Shown piece by piece: positions 17,191-26,021 of a stretch of 64,000 nucleotides of DNA; position 1 is the stretch's first letter, and every line of letters starts with the position of its first letter. Location of the stretch: the NCBI GenBank assembly GCA_016714685.1, contig JADKCH010000001.1:434001-498000 (forward strand), written 5' to 3'. This DNA is from Candidatus Geothrix odensensis. Its GTDB lineage: Bacteria > Acidobacteriota > Holophagae > Holophagales > Holophagaceae. Both the position numbers and the translations under genes were made by a program. The notes under the pieces were generated by a model. That model was not told where the DNA came from. It saw nothing but the letters and a program-made list of their open reading frames with translations, and searched no databases.

Positions 17191-17290
17191 GGGTGCGACC
17201 TGCCTTTCACAACAGTGACTTCGAAGAAGCATGGCAGAAGTGGCACACTGGATTAAGAGTGCCCCACAAAACAGGGACAAGGACTGATTC

Positions 17291-17995
17291 ATGATCGACA
17301 AGCGCGTCAGCAGTGCCGTGGAAGCCGTGAAGGACATTCCCGATGGGGCCCACCTTGCCGTGGGCGGATTCGGCCTCTGCGGCATCCCCGAGCACCTCAT
17401 CGCGGCCCTGGCCCAGACCGGCGCGAAGGATCTCACCTGCTACTCCAACAATGCCGGCGTGGATGACTTCGGCCTGGGAATCCTGCTGAAGAACCGCCAG
17501 ATCCGGAAGATGGTGAGCAGCTACGTGGGCGAGAACGCGGAGTTCGAGCGGCAGTTCCTCAGCGGCGAGCTGGAGGTCGAGCTGGTGCCCCAGGGCACTC
17601 TGGCCGAGCGCATGCGGGCCGGTGGCGCCGGCATCCCCGCCTTCTTCACGCCCACCGGGGCCGGCACCAAGGTCGCCGAGGGCAAGGAGACCCGCCTGCT
17701 CCGGGGCCGCGAGTGCGTGCTGGAAGCCGGCATCTTCGCGGACTTCGCCCTGGTGAAGGCCTGGAAGGCGGATCGTCTCGGCAACCTGGTCTTCCGCAAG
17801 ACCGCCCGCAATTTCAACCCCATGGCGGCCACTTGCGGAAAGATCTGCATCGCCGAGGTGGAGGAGATCGTGGAAGTGGGGGCCCTGGACCCCGACGCCA
17901 TCCACACCCCCGGCATCTTCGTCCACCGACTGGTGCTGGGCCAAGGCTATGAAAAGCGGATCGAGAAGCGCGTGACTAGTCCATCGGCAGGCTGA
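17291..17995 (+). CDS. scoA: 3-oxoacid CoA-transferase subunit A, without an adjacent subunit B
   Basis: The alpha subunit of succinyl-CoA:3-ketoacid (acetoacetate) CoA-transferase, 234 residues. VGGFGLCGIPEHLI and CYSNNAGVDDFGLG are characteristic, as are YVGENAEFERQFLSGELEVE and FNPMAATCGK; the family-typical ending GYEKRIEKR is present. The active enzyme needs subunit B, which carries the catalytic Glu and is normally the next gene. Here the stop falls inside the convergent receiver/pseudokinase gene, and no subunit B is found in this window. The last eight residues (VTSPSAG plus one) are encoded by DNA shared with that gene. It may work with a B subunit encoded elsewhere, or be a remnant. 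Confidence 0.88.
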   Translation: MIDKRVSSAVEAVKDIPDGAHLAVGGFGLCGIPEHLIAALAQTGAKDLTCYSNNAGVDDFGLGILLKNRQIRKMVSSYVGENAEFERQFLSGELEVELVPQGTLAERMRAGGAGIPAFFTPTGAGTKVAEGKETRLLRGRECVLEAGIFADFALVKAWKADRLGNLVFRKTARNFNPMAATCGKICIAEVEEIVEVGALDPDAIHTPGIFVHRLVLGQGYEKRIEKRVTSPSAG

Positions 17996-19787
17996 TCCGC
18001 ACGAGGGAGCCCCGCTCGCTGGACAGGATCTGGACTGCTCCGCCGTAGGCCTTCATGAGCTGGCCGCAGTTGGGGAGCCCCTTCCCCGGCTTCCTGCCAG
18101 GGCCGGTGGAGTCTGGACGCAGGTCGGGGAAGGGCTCGAAGGCCGTGTCAAGCTGGGCGGCCTCGATGGGCCCCCCGTCATCCTCGATCTCGATGCGGAA
18201 GTGGCTGTTCCCTCCCCAGGTTCGCAGGAGGATCCGGCTTGGCTGGCCCTGGAGCGCGTGGCCGATGAGATGGCCGAGCAGCTCCGCGAAATCGGAGTAC
18301 ACCCCGAAGATGAGATCCCGTGGGGCCTGGAAGTTGGTCTCCACCGGCAGGGATTCCTGGAGTCTGCCCTCTGCCCGGAGGAGTTCCAGTTCCTGGTCCA
18401 TGAGCTCATGCAGGTGGATCCACTCAGGTGCGCTCGCTTCGCCCTGCCCAGCCCTCCGGAGCAGACTTCGAACCAGTCCGTCGACCTGGGAGATGGCCTC
18501 GTGGATCTCGTGCATGGCGCGGTGGCACTCCACCCTGTCCTCAGGGGCCGGGACTTCCGGGCGATCCATGAAGAGAGACAGGGCCGCACTCTCCTGCTTG
18601 AGGACGCCCACCGGGGACTCGAGCCGCTGCGCCATGCTCATGAAGAGGCTGCCCAGGGCCGTCTTCTGGTTCTGGGCGCCCAGCGCGCGCTGGGCTTCCT
18701 TCAACGCCTCATAGGCGGCCTCAAGTCCCTCGTAGCTGGTGCCCAGGGCCCGGCTGGTGTCGGCCAGGTGGGCGATGAGACTGGCATTCTCCAGGCTGAC
18801 CTGGAGGATGCCGGCATGGAGGGCCGCCAGCTCCGTCTCGAAGGGGAGGAAGGGCTGGTCCGGACGGTCTGCGGCCAGGAAGCCCCAGAGATGCTGGTCA
18901 CCAGACCGGCTGCGGAGGGGGAGCATCATGCCCTGGGCCCTGGGCGACCAGAGTCCCAGGTCGATGCCCTGCTCCCACGGGGCCGCCTGGCGAAGGTCGT
19001 TGCCGGTGAGGACCGTTCCATCAGGCAGGCCCTCGATCCACTCGATCAGCGGATGGGTGGTGGGAAGGACTGGCATCTCCGAAAAGCTCGCGGGGGTTTT
19101 CTCCAGCCCCTCGAAATAGGTGCCGCTGGCGTGGATCCGGTACGCGCGGAGCCGGTCGAGGTGGAGTTCCTCCTGGAGCTGGCCGAGAACCCGGAACAGG
19201 ATGTCCCCGTCGTTCACGATGGGAATGATCTCCTTGCTCAGGGACAGCAGGCGGGAGAGGTGCTGGCTGCGCTGCTCCAACTCGGCCTGGGCGACCAGCA
19301 GCTTCCGGTTGCCTTCCTGCGCCTCCTTCAGCTGCGTTTCCAGGTGCTCCACCACCTGCTGGGTGAACTGGCGGAGAGCCGCCCCTTCCCGGCCCTGCTC
19401 GAGGTGGTCCCGCCGGCCGCCCAGGTAGGCCTCCACCTGGCCGACGAAGAGGAAGGGGTCGATGGGCTTCGGAATGAAGCCATCACACCCCGTGACCAGG
19501 GCCGTCTCCCGGTCACTCCGCATCGTCTTGGCGGTCAGGGCCACGATGAGCGTGGCATCCATGCTGGCGTTCTGCCGGAGCTTCGTGGCCACTTCGAAGC
19601 CCGAGAGGCCGGGCAGGTTGATGTCCAGCAGGATCAGAGCAGGCTTCAACGCCAGGGCCAGGTCGCAGCCCTTCAGGCCATCCTCGGCCCAGTGCATCTC
19701 GTAGCCGGCCTGGGACAGGAGGCGCTGCACCAGCCGCCAGTTCATGGCGTTGTCCTCGATGCAAAGGATGCGCGGTGCAGCGGTCAT
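17976..19787 (-). CDS. Receiver-GAF protein with degenerate histidine-kinase core
   Basis: A 603-residue cytoplasmic protein. Residues 1-125 are a complete receiver: acidic pair ED at 11-12, phospho-acceptor D55 in LLDINLPG, and Lys in PKPID. A coiled coil (about 130-190) and a GAF-like domain (about 195-340) follow. The rest resembles a kinase core but is decayed: the expected SHELRTP is MAQRLESPVGVL with no His, the N-box Asn is replaced (HLIGHAL), the G1 box reads DDGGPI, and G2 reads GKGLPN. It therefore probably cannot autophosphorylate, and acts as a receiver output or scaffold. Its ATG overlaps the stop of the upstream kinase gene (4 bases), suggesting that kinase is its partner. Confidence 0.82.
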   Translation of the reverse strand: MTAAPRILCIEDNAMNWRLVQRLLSQAGYEMHWAEDGLKGCDLALALKPALILLDINLPGLSGFEVATKLRQNASMDATLIVALTAKTMRSDRETALVTGCDGFIPKPIDPFLFVGQVEAYLGGRRDHLEQGREGAALRQFTQQVVEHLETQLKEAQEGNRKLLVAQAELEQRSQHLSRLLSLSKEIIPIVNDGDILFRVLGQLQEELHLDRLRAYRIHASGTYFEGLEKTPASFSEMPVLPTTHPLIEWIEGLPDGTVLTGNDLRQAAPWEQGIDLGLWSPRAQGMMLPLRSRSGDQHLWGFLAADRPDQPFLPFETELAALHAGILQVSLENASLIAHLADTSRALGTSYEGLEAAYEALKEAQRALGAQNQKTALGSLFMSMAQRLESPVGVLKQESAALSLFMDRPEVPAPEDRVECHRAMHEIHEAISQVDGLVRSLLRRAGQGEASAPEWIHLHELMDQELELLRAEGRLQESLPVETNFQAPRDLIFGVYSDFAELLGHLIGHALQGQPSRILLRTWGGNSHFRIEIEDDGGPIEAAQLDTAFEPFPDLRPDSTGPGRKPGKGLPNCGQLMKAYGGAVQILSSERGSLVRISLPMD

Positions 19788-21454
19788 GGGCCCGTCCCTC
19801 CGGCCAGGGGCATCTCGACGATGAAGGTGCTCCCCTCGCCCTTGCGGCTGGTGGCGCTGATGCGGCCGTGCATGAGGCTCATGAAGCGCTGGCTGATGGC
19901 CAGCCCCAGGCCGGTGCCACCGAAGCGCCGTGTGATGCTGCCGTCCACCTGCTGGAACGGTTTGAAGAGCCGGTCGAGCTCCTCTTCGCTCATGCCGATG
20001 CCGGTGTCCTCGATGCGCACTCTCAACCGCTTCCCCTCGCCGCTGGCTGATATCCGAACCGTGCCGGATTCGGTGAACTTGATGGCATTCCCGGCGAGGT
20101 TGGTGAAGACCTGGCGCAAGCGATCCCGGTCGCCCATGACCCGGATGTCCTCCTCCGGACGGACATAAAGGAGGTCGATGGGGCGCCCCTTGATGAGCCC
20201 GACCGCCATGGCTCTGACCTCATCCAGCAGCTGCACGGGGTCGACCTCCTCCAGTTCCAGTTCCATCTTGCCCGCCTCGATCTTGGAGAGGTCGAGAATG
20301 GAATCGATGAGATTGAGGAGGGAGCGGCCGTTCTGGTAGATGATCTGCAGATCCTCCCTGGCTTCGACTCCGAGCCGACCCTGCGGATCCTGCATGAGCA
20401 TGCCCGAGAAACCGATGATGGAGTTCAGGGGGGTCCGCAGCTCATGGCTCATGTTGGCCAGGAACTCGTCCTTCAGGCGGTCCACCTCTTTCAGCTTCTG
20501 GTAGCTGGTCAGCAGGTTGTCATTGAGCTCGCGCAGCTCCTGGGTCTTCTCGTGGACCTTCTCCTCGAGGGTGTTTGCCCAGGCTTTCAGCTCGGAGCGG
20601 CTCTGCTCCAGCCCGCGGGTCCGATCCTGGACCAGCTGCTCAAGGTTGGCCCGGATCTCCTCCAGCTCCCAGATGGTCTCCATCAGCTGCCGCGTCCGCT
20701 CCTGGACGCGGTATTCCAGCAGCCGGTTCTGGCGCTCGATCTCATCCCGAGAGACCCGGAGCTTGTCGGTCATGACCTCGAAGGACTGACTGAGGTCCTG
20801 GATCTCATCCCGGGTGTACACCTTCACGGAGACTGCCTCCAGGTTCCCCTGGGCGACCTTCTGGGCCGCCTCCGTCAGTTGGATCACGGGCAGGAGGTAA
20901 CGGTTGGAGAGGAAGATGGCCACGCCGATGCCAAGAATCAGCGTGACCAGGCCCACGGCCAGGCTGGCCTTGATGTTCTCCCGCACGGCGCGCTGGGTGC
21001 CCTCGGTGGTGAACCCGATGATCAGGGTACCCACCAGGTTGGCCCTGGGCTCCTCGTAGAAGACCGGGGCCACCGCCACCAGCATGTTGTCCTCGCGCCG
21101 CGTGTAGGTGTGCGAGATCCCATCCTTCAGGACCTGCCCCATGGCCCAGTCGGGCGTGGTCGAGGTGCTGTCCAGGGCCTCCCCGTTGGCACCGTAGACC
21201 GCGCTGAACCGGAAGGAGGGAATGTTCTGGACCCCCTGGAGCACCTTGGTGATGTCCCGGTTGTTTCCGGTGCTGACGGCCGGCCCCAGGGCATAACTGG
21301 CCGTCTCGGCCACCTGACGGGCGCTCAGCTCCGCCTGGGCGCGGATCTGATGCTCCACCCAGCGCGGGTAGTAGAGCAGATTGAAGGCGATGAACGAGAG
21401 GACCAGGATGCTGATGACGCCGCTCAGCTTGGTCTTGATGGAAAGACGGTACAT
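19784..21454 (-). CDS. Membrane sensor histidine kinase with HAMP domain
   Basis: A 556-residue kinase. The first membrane helix is about residues 12-29, an extracytoplasmic sensor domain spans 30-160, and the second helix 162-183; HAMP covers roughly 184-236 and is followed by a long coiled coil (236-330). The HisKA domain has H337 in NMSHELRTP, and the HATPase has the N-box LAGNAIKFTE, G1 EDTGIGM and G2 GGTGLGLAI, so it should be active. It is followed by, and overlaps by four bases, the receiver-pseudokinase gene. It lies in the operon that begins with cheA and is 37 bases downstream of the chemoreceptor gene. The ligand is unknown. Confidence 0.88.
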   Translation of the reverse strand: MYRLSIKTKLSGVISILVLSFIAFNLLYYPRWVEHQIRAQAELSARQVAETASYALGPAVSTGNNRDITKVLQGVQNIPSFRFSAVYGANGEALDSTSTTPDWAMGQVLKDGISHTYTRREDNMLVAVAPVFYEEPRANLVGTLIIGFTTEGTQRAVRENIKASLAVGLVTLILGIGVAIFLSNRYLLPVIQLTEAAQKVAQGNLEAVSVKVYTRDEIQDLSQSFEVMTDKLRVSRDEIERQNRLLEYRVQERTRQLMETIWELEEIRANLEQLVQDRTRGLEQSRSELKAWANTLEEKVHEKTQELRELNDNLLTSYQKLKEVDRLKDEFLANMSHELRTPLNSIIGFSGMLMQDPQGRLGVEAREDLQIIYQNGRSLLNLIDSILDLSKIEAGKMELELEEVDPVQLLDEVRAMAVGLIKGRPIDLLYVRPEEDIRVMGDRDRLRQVFTNLAGNAIKFTESGTVRISASGEGKRLRVRIEDTGIGMSEEELDRLFKPFQQVDGSITRRFGGTGLGLAISQRFMSLMHGRISATSRKGEGSTFIVEMPLAGGTGP

Positions 21455-21491
21455 GGAGGGGAGCCTATGGAACCGGCTTCCAGCCTAGCAG

Positions 21492-24038
21492 TTAGAGCTT
21501 GAAGAGGTTCACTTCCCGATTGAGCATGTGAACCTGGGCCCCAAGCTGCTCCACCGCGCCGCTGGAGACTTCGATGGCCTTCTCGCTCTCGATGGCCTTG
21601 CCCAGCACCCGGTTCATGGTCTCCTTCAGCGAAACCACATGGTCCTCCTGGCGGGCCAGGATCTCGTGGAGGTTGCTCGCCAGGGCCCTCACCTGCTCGG
21701 TGGCCTTGGCGATCTCGTCGCTGCCGGTGCTCTGCTCCTTCGTCGAGTCACGCACCACCGCCGTGGCCTGCTGAACGTTCATGGCCAGGGACAGGATGTA
21801 GTTGCTGGTCTGCTGTTGTTCCTCAATGACCGAGCGGATGGTCTCCACCTGGTTGTGGATGTTCCGGTTGGCCTCATGGATGAGGGAGGCCTGGCCGGCC
21901 TGCTGGAGGGTCTCGCTGAGGATGCTCTCCACCACGCTGTCGGTCTCGCTGACGGATTCCAGGATGGCCTGGAGCGCCTCCTGGCTCTGCCCCACCGACT
22001 CGGCCCCATCGCGAACGGCATCGAGGCCCAGTTCCACCTGCTGGTAGGCCTTGCGGATCTCGGATTGGAGGGTCCCGATGATCTGCTGGATCTCCTGAGT
22101 GGACCGGGCGGTCTGCTCCGAGAGCTGCTTGATCTCGTCGGCGACCACGGAGAAGCCCTTGGCCTGCCCGTCCCCCGTGCCCCCCTGGGAGGCGATGATG
22201 GCCGCGTTGAGGGCCAGCAGGTTCGTCTGCTGGGCGTGGTCCCCGATGTAGTCGAGGATCTTGGCGATGTCGGCCCCCAGCTGCAGCAGGGTCCGGGTGG
22301 TCCCGTGGAAATCCTGCACGACCCGCTCGATGACCTGGATCTTCTCCCGGTTCCGGGCCACCAGCTCCATGCCCCGGCCGGCGTTGTGGATCACCTTCTT
22401 GGTGTACCGCTGGGCGATCTTGACGCTGTCATCGATGGCGGAAGTGCTCTGCTCGAGGTTCTCCGCGAACTCCTTGGTGTGCTCCGCATGGCCGGCCAGA
22501 TGGTCGACATTCTTGCCGACGTTCTTGATGGCCACGTCGAAGTCCCGGATCGCGGAGGTGATGCCCTCCACCACCATCAGCAACTCGTCCATGCTCTGGT
22601 TGATCTGCTGGACGCTGGCGGCCATCTCCACGATGGTCGCATTGGTGCTCTCCGAGGCCAGGCTCAGCTCCATGGAGCTGGCGCTGATCCCAATGGAAGT
22701 GTCCGTCAGTTCATTGATCTCCTGGTGGAAGGCCTCGATGAGCTCCCGCTGGCCCTGGTTCGAATGGCGAATGCCATCACCCGATTCCCGGATCAGGGCC
22801 GAGGCCTTGGCCAGGTCGCGGCTGGCGGACCGGATCTGGACGACCATGCCGCGCAGGCTGCCGACCATGTGCCCGAATCCATGGACCAGCTGGGCGACCT
22901 CGTCGTCGCTGTAGACCGGTTCGAGGCGGTCGATGCGCCCCTCGCCGACCTGCTGGGTGTTGCGGCTCAGGAGCAGCAGCGGCTGCTGCACGTCGCGGAG
23001 GATCAGCGGGATGAAATACATCAGGAAGATGGCCGCCAGAGCCAGGATGGCCATGTTCGGGCGCAGGGCCCGCCAGATGGCGTCGGCATACTCGGCCTCA
23101 GGTATCACGGCCCGGAGTTCTGACCCGTCTGGCAGGTTCTGGCTCACGAGGATGTCCCCGCCTCCGGCCGGCTGGATCTTGGAACCGAGGATGCGACCAC
23201 CTTTGGCCGCCGGCAGCCGCAGGGAGACTCCGCCGCCGGCACCCAGCTTCAGGGTGCTCAGGAAGGCGTCGAGGTCCTCGGTGGTGGTGTTCATCTCCGA
23301 GACGAAGACCACCGAGTCCGCCAGGTTCGCCAGCTCGTTGCCCGCGTAGCTCGCCACCTTGGTCCGGATGGACGATTGCAGCGTGAGCCCCGACACGAGA
23401 ATGGAGAGCAGCAGCACACCGCCTGTGATCCCCAGGACGCCGAAGCCGAACTTCGCCCTCAGGCTGGTGGTGAACCGGGCCAGGGACTCCAGGAACTCCG
23501 GCTGGCCAGCGAGGATCTTGTAGACCTTCATCAAGTTGCGCTTGGCCAGGAAGTACTGGCAGACCGCGCCCAGGGAGGCCAGCACCATGAAGATGGCCAT
23601 GGTGATGAAGCTGACCCAGAGGCTCTGCCCCAGGTAGAGCTTGGCCCACAGGTAGGTCCCGAAACAGAGCCCCATGGAGAGCAGGAACAGCAGCAGCGAG
23701 GAGACCTGCGGGAAGCGTGTCAGGGTGCGGTAGACATCGGGCCCCAGCGGCTGTTCCGCCAGGAACCGGCCGAGCTGACGGACGTGAAAGAGGGAGCTCC
23801 CAGCCACGAGGGCCAGCAGGGCCGCGGTGATCAGCAGTCCCTTCGCGGTGAAGCGGAAGCCTGGCGGGGCGGCCAGCAGGAAGAGAATGGTCGCGACGGT
23901 GAAGCCGGCCCCCCAGATGATCCAGGTCCCCAGGCGGAGTCGCCCCAGGACCAGCTCGCGGTCGGCCACGCCCAGACGGACGGGGGGCTGCAGCCTGAGT
24001 TCAGGCAGGGATCCAGAAATGGAATCGGGCTGCGCCAT
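21492..24038 (-). CDS. Methyl-accepting chemotaxis-type protein with multi-helix membrane domain
   Basis: An 848-residue transducer. The N-terminal part holds about four membrane helices (starting LGTWIIWGAGFTVATILFLL), then another pair bracketing a sensor region of about 140 residues, so around six in all rather than two. A HAMP domain and a long MCP signalling coiled coil follow. The hairpin tip reads TNLLALNAAIIASQGGTG then AKGFSVVADEIKQLSEQT: the usual NAAIEAARAGE has lost its Glu and gained a few residues. The start at 24038 lies inside the last 38 bases of rsmD; the ATG at 24182 would lie deeper in rsmD and is unlikely. The cheA and cheW genes are upstream in the same operon. Confidence 0.85.
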   Translation of the reverse strand: MAQPDSISGSLPELRLQPPVRLGVADRELVLGRLRLGTWIIWGAGFTVATILFLLAAPPGFRFTAKGLLITAALLALVAGSSLFHVRQLGRFLAEQPLGPDVYRTLTRFPQVSSLLLFLLSMGLCFGTYLWAKLYLGQSLWVSFITMAIFMVLASLGAVCQYFLAKRNLMKVYKILAGQPEFLESLARFTTSLRAKFGFGVLGITGGVLLLSILVSGLTLQSSIRTKVASYAGNELANLADSVVFVSEMNTTTEDLDAFLSTLKLGAGGGVSLRLPAAKGGRILGSKIQPAGGGDILVSQNLPDGSELRAVIPEAEYADAIWRALRPNMAILALAAIFLMYFIPLILRDVQQPLLLLSRNTQQVGEGRIDRLEPVYSDDEVAQLVHGFGHMVGSLRGMVVQIRSASRDLAKASALIRESGDGIRHSNQGQRELIEAFHQEINELTDTSIGISASSMELSLASESTNATIVEMAASVQQINQSMDELLMVVEGITSAIRDFDVAIKNVGKNVDHLAGHAEHTKEFAENLEQSTSAIDDSVKIAQRYTKKVIHNAGRGMELVARNREKIQVIERVVQDFHGTTRTLLQLGADIAKILDYIGDHAQQTNLLALNAAIIASQGGTGDGQAKGFSVVADEIKQLSEQTARSTQEIQQIIGTLQSEIRKAYQQVELGLDAVRDGAESVGQSQEALQAILESVSETDSVVESILSETLQQAGQASLIHEANRNIHNQVETIRSVIEEQQQTSNYILSLAMNVQQATAVVRDSTKEQSTGSDEIAKATEQVRALASNLHEILARQEDHVVSLKETMNRVLGKAIESEKAIEVSSGAVEQLGAQVHMLNREVNLFKL

Positions 24039-24531
24039 ACTCGCGTGTTTCGGCCAGGTGCCACCCGGGCTGTAATTCCAGCGTGGTTGTCCGGCCGGTT
24101 TCAAAAACCAGAACCCCATCCAGGGCGATCCAGGCGCGCAAGTTGCCGGCCAGCCGGATCCATTGGGCGGCTGCCTGCTCATATGGGGGATCGAGAAAGA
24201 TCACGGCCTGATCCCGGAAAGTGTCTGGTTTCAGCCGGTTCACATCCCGACGGAGGGCCTGCACAGGGGTGCCCTCAAGGTTTCGCTTGAGGCAGGTCCA
24301 GCCCGGCTCTGCGGATTCCACACACACCACCGGTCCAAAGCCCCGGGAGTGGGCCTCCAGGCCCACGGCCCCTGTCCCGGCGCACAGATCCAGAAAGGCC
24401 CCCCGCCCCCAGCGCTGGAGGATGGAGAACAGGGCCTCCCGGGCCCGGTCGGCCGTGGGCCGGACGGTCAGGTCTCCAGCGGGCGGCGCCACCAGGCGGC
24501 GCCCCTTCAGGGTTCCTGCCACCACCCGCAT
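24001..24531 (-). CDS. rsmD: 16S rRNA (guanine966-N2)-methyltransferase
   Basis: Methylates N2 of G966 in 16S rRNA. The 176-residue protein has the RsmD N-terminus RVVAGTLKGRRL, VRPTADRAREALFSIL, the SAM-binding glycine loop DLCAGTGAVGLEA, and the catalytic FLDPPYE motif of N-methyltransferases. It begins 7 bases after the fabH stop and ends 38 bases inside the chemoreceptor gene, so it is co-transcribed with chemosensory genes, an unusual setting for a ribosome-maturation gene. Length is normal. Confidence 0.92.
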   Translation of the reverse strand: MRVVAGTLKGRRLVAPPAGDLTVRPTADRAREALFSILQRWGRGAFLDLCAGTGAVGLEAHSRGFGPVVCVESAEPGWTCLKRNLEGTPVQALRRDVNRLKPDTFRDQAVIFLDPPYEQAAAQWIRLAGNLRAWIALDGVLVFETGRTTTLELQPGWHLAETREYGAARFHFWIPA

Positions 24532-24538
24532 GCAGGGA

Positions 24539-25540
24539 TCAGTAGGCCCAGCGGAGCAGCGTGGCCCCCCAGGTGAACCCGGCGCCGAAGGCGGCCAAGG
24601 CCACCAGGTCGCCCTTGGCCATGCGCTTCTCCTGGAAGGCCTGGTGCAGGGCGGTGGGGATGGTGGCCGTGGTGGTGTTGGCGAAGCGGTCGATGTTGAC
24701 CATCATCCGGGCAGGGTCGAGATCCAGGCGCCGGGCGGCGGCATCCATGATGCGGATGTTGGCCTGATGGGGCACGAAGAGCTTGAGCTGCTCCCCGGTG
24801 AAGCCGTTCCGGTCCATCAGGAGCTTGCTGTTGTCAGCCATCTCGCGCACGGCGTTCTTGAACACCTCGCTGCCGGCCTGGTGGATGTAGTGTTCCTTGG
24901 CGGCCACCGTCTCGGCCGTGGCGGGCTTCAGGGAGCCGCCGGCCGGCATGTAGAGGAAGCAGCCGCCGGAGCCGTCCACCTTGTGCTCGAAATCCAGGAT
25001 GCCCAGGCCCTCCTCGACCCGCTCGACGATGACCGCGCCGGCCCCATCCCCGAAGAGCACCGATGTGGCCCGGTCCTCCAGGTTGATGATGGTGGACATG
25101 ATGTCCACGCCCACCACGCCCACGCGCTTGACGCCGCCGGCGGCCACCAGACTCGCGGCGGTGGTGAGCGCATAGAGGAACCCCGAGCAGGCGGCGTTCA
25201 GGTCGAAGCCGAACGCGTTCGTGGCGCCCACCATGTGCTGGATGCGGCAGGCCGTGGCCGGGAACAGGGTGTCGGGGGTCACGGTGGTGACCAGGATCAA
25301 GTCCAGCTCGGAGGCCTTGATGCCGCGGTTGTCCAGCGCCATCTGGAGGGCGGGTGCCCCCAACTGGGAAGCCCCGGTTCCGGGCTCGACCCAGCGGCGC
25401 TCGCGAATGCCGGTGCGGGTGCGGATCCACTCGTCATTGGTCGCCATGATCTTGGAGAGATCATCATTGGTGACCACCCGAGGGGGGAAACACTCTCCAG
25501 TTCCAGTGATGCCAACGGGGGCGGCAAGGCGACGGTTCAA
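24539..25540 (-). CDS. fabH: Beta-ketoacyl-ACP synthase III
   Basis: Starts fatty-acid elongation by condensing an acyl-CoA with malonyl-ACP. The 333-residue protein has the thiolase-fold catalytic triad C118 (LNAACSGFLYAL), H258 (FVPHQANIRI) and N288 (VNIDRFANTT), and the usual FabH ending AFGAGFTWGATLLRW. It lies between cheW and rsmD with about 50 bases to cheW. It could be the housekeeping FabH or a paralogue for branched or other starter acids; no other fatty-acid gene is adjacent. Confidence 0.9.
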   Translation of the reverse strand: MNRRLAAPVGITGTGECFPPRVVTNDDLSKIMATNDEWIRTRTGIRERRWVEPGTGASQLGAPALQMALDNRGIKASELDLILVTTVTPDTLFPATACRIQHMVGATNAFGFDLNAACSGFLYALTTAASLVAAGGVKRVGVVGVDIMSTIINLEDRATSVLFGDGAGAVIVERVEEGLGILDFEHKVDGSGGCFLYMPAGGSLKPATAETVAAKEHYIHQAGSEVFKNAVREMADNSKLLMDRNGFTGEQLKLFVPHQANIRIMDAAARRLDLDPARMMVNIDRFANTTTATIPTALHQAFQEKRMAKGDLVALAAFGAGFTWGATLLRWAY

Positions 25541-25589
25541 GGGGCCTCCGGGACGAAACAGCCATCATCGCACGAAGCCCGGGGCACCG

Positions 25590-26021
25590 TCAGCGGTCGG
25601 CCCTGAACCGCCGCAGGAGCGCAACCAGCCGGTCCGGATCCACCAGACGCAGCTCCCGGTCCCCGACCCGCAGGTGGCCACCGCTCCAGCCGGACGCGGG
25701 ATCATGTTCCTCCGGTCCACGCAGGCGGGCGGCGGCCAGATCGATCATCCCGATGATGCGGTCGATGGGGATGGCCAGCCTTGGGCGCAACACGGCCAGA
25801 GCCGTGGGGAGGGTCGCGGACCGGGGGCAACCAGGCAGGTCCTCCCAGGCCAGGACGGGCAGGAACTCGCCCTGGAAGATCACCACGCCGAGGATGCCCG
25901 GGGGACGGCCCGGAAGGGGGGAGACAACCTCCATGGCCACCACCTCCCGGAGGTCCAGTGTGGACAGGGCCAAGTCCATCCCGGAAGCCCGTACATGGAG
26001 CCAGGAGCCACGCTCAGACAC
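25590..26021 (-). CDS. cheW: CheW-like coupling protein
   Basis: A 143-residue single CheW domain that would link the chemoreceptor to CheA. The order of strands is recognisable: LDLREVVAME, PGILGVVIFQGEFLPVLAWED, RLAIPIDRIIGMIDL, and the final short helix. Sequence conservation is modest, so the call rests partly on position: its ATG overlaps the end of cheA by 8 bases and a chemoreceptor gene is in the same operon. Confidence 0.8.
   Translation of the reverse strand: MSERGSWLHVRASGMDLALSTLDLREVVAMEVVSPLPGRPPGILGVVIFQGEFLPVLAWEDLPGCPRSATLPTALAVLRPRLAIPIDRIIGMIDLAAARLRGPEEHDPASGWSGGHLRVGDRELRLVDPDRLVALLRRFRADR

Noticed and set aside
21528..23123. Long + strand open frame opposite the chemoreceptor gene.
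   Set aside because: Composition Leu/Asp/Gly-rich without motifs; the minus-strand MCP is clear.
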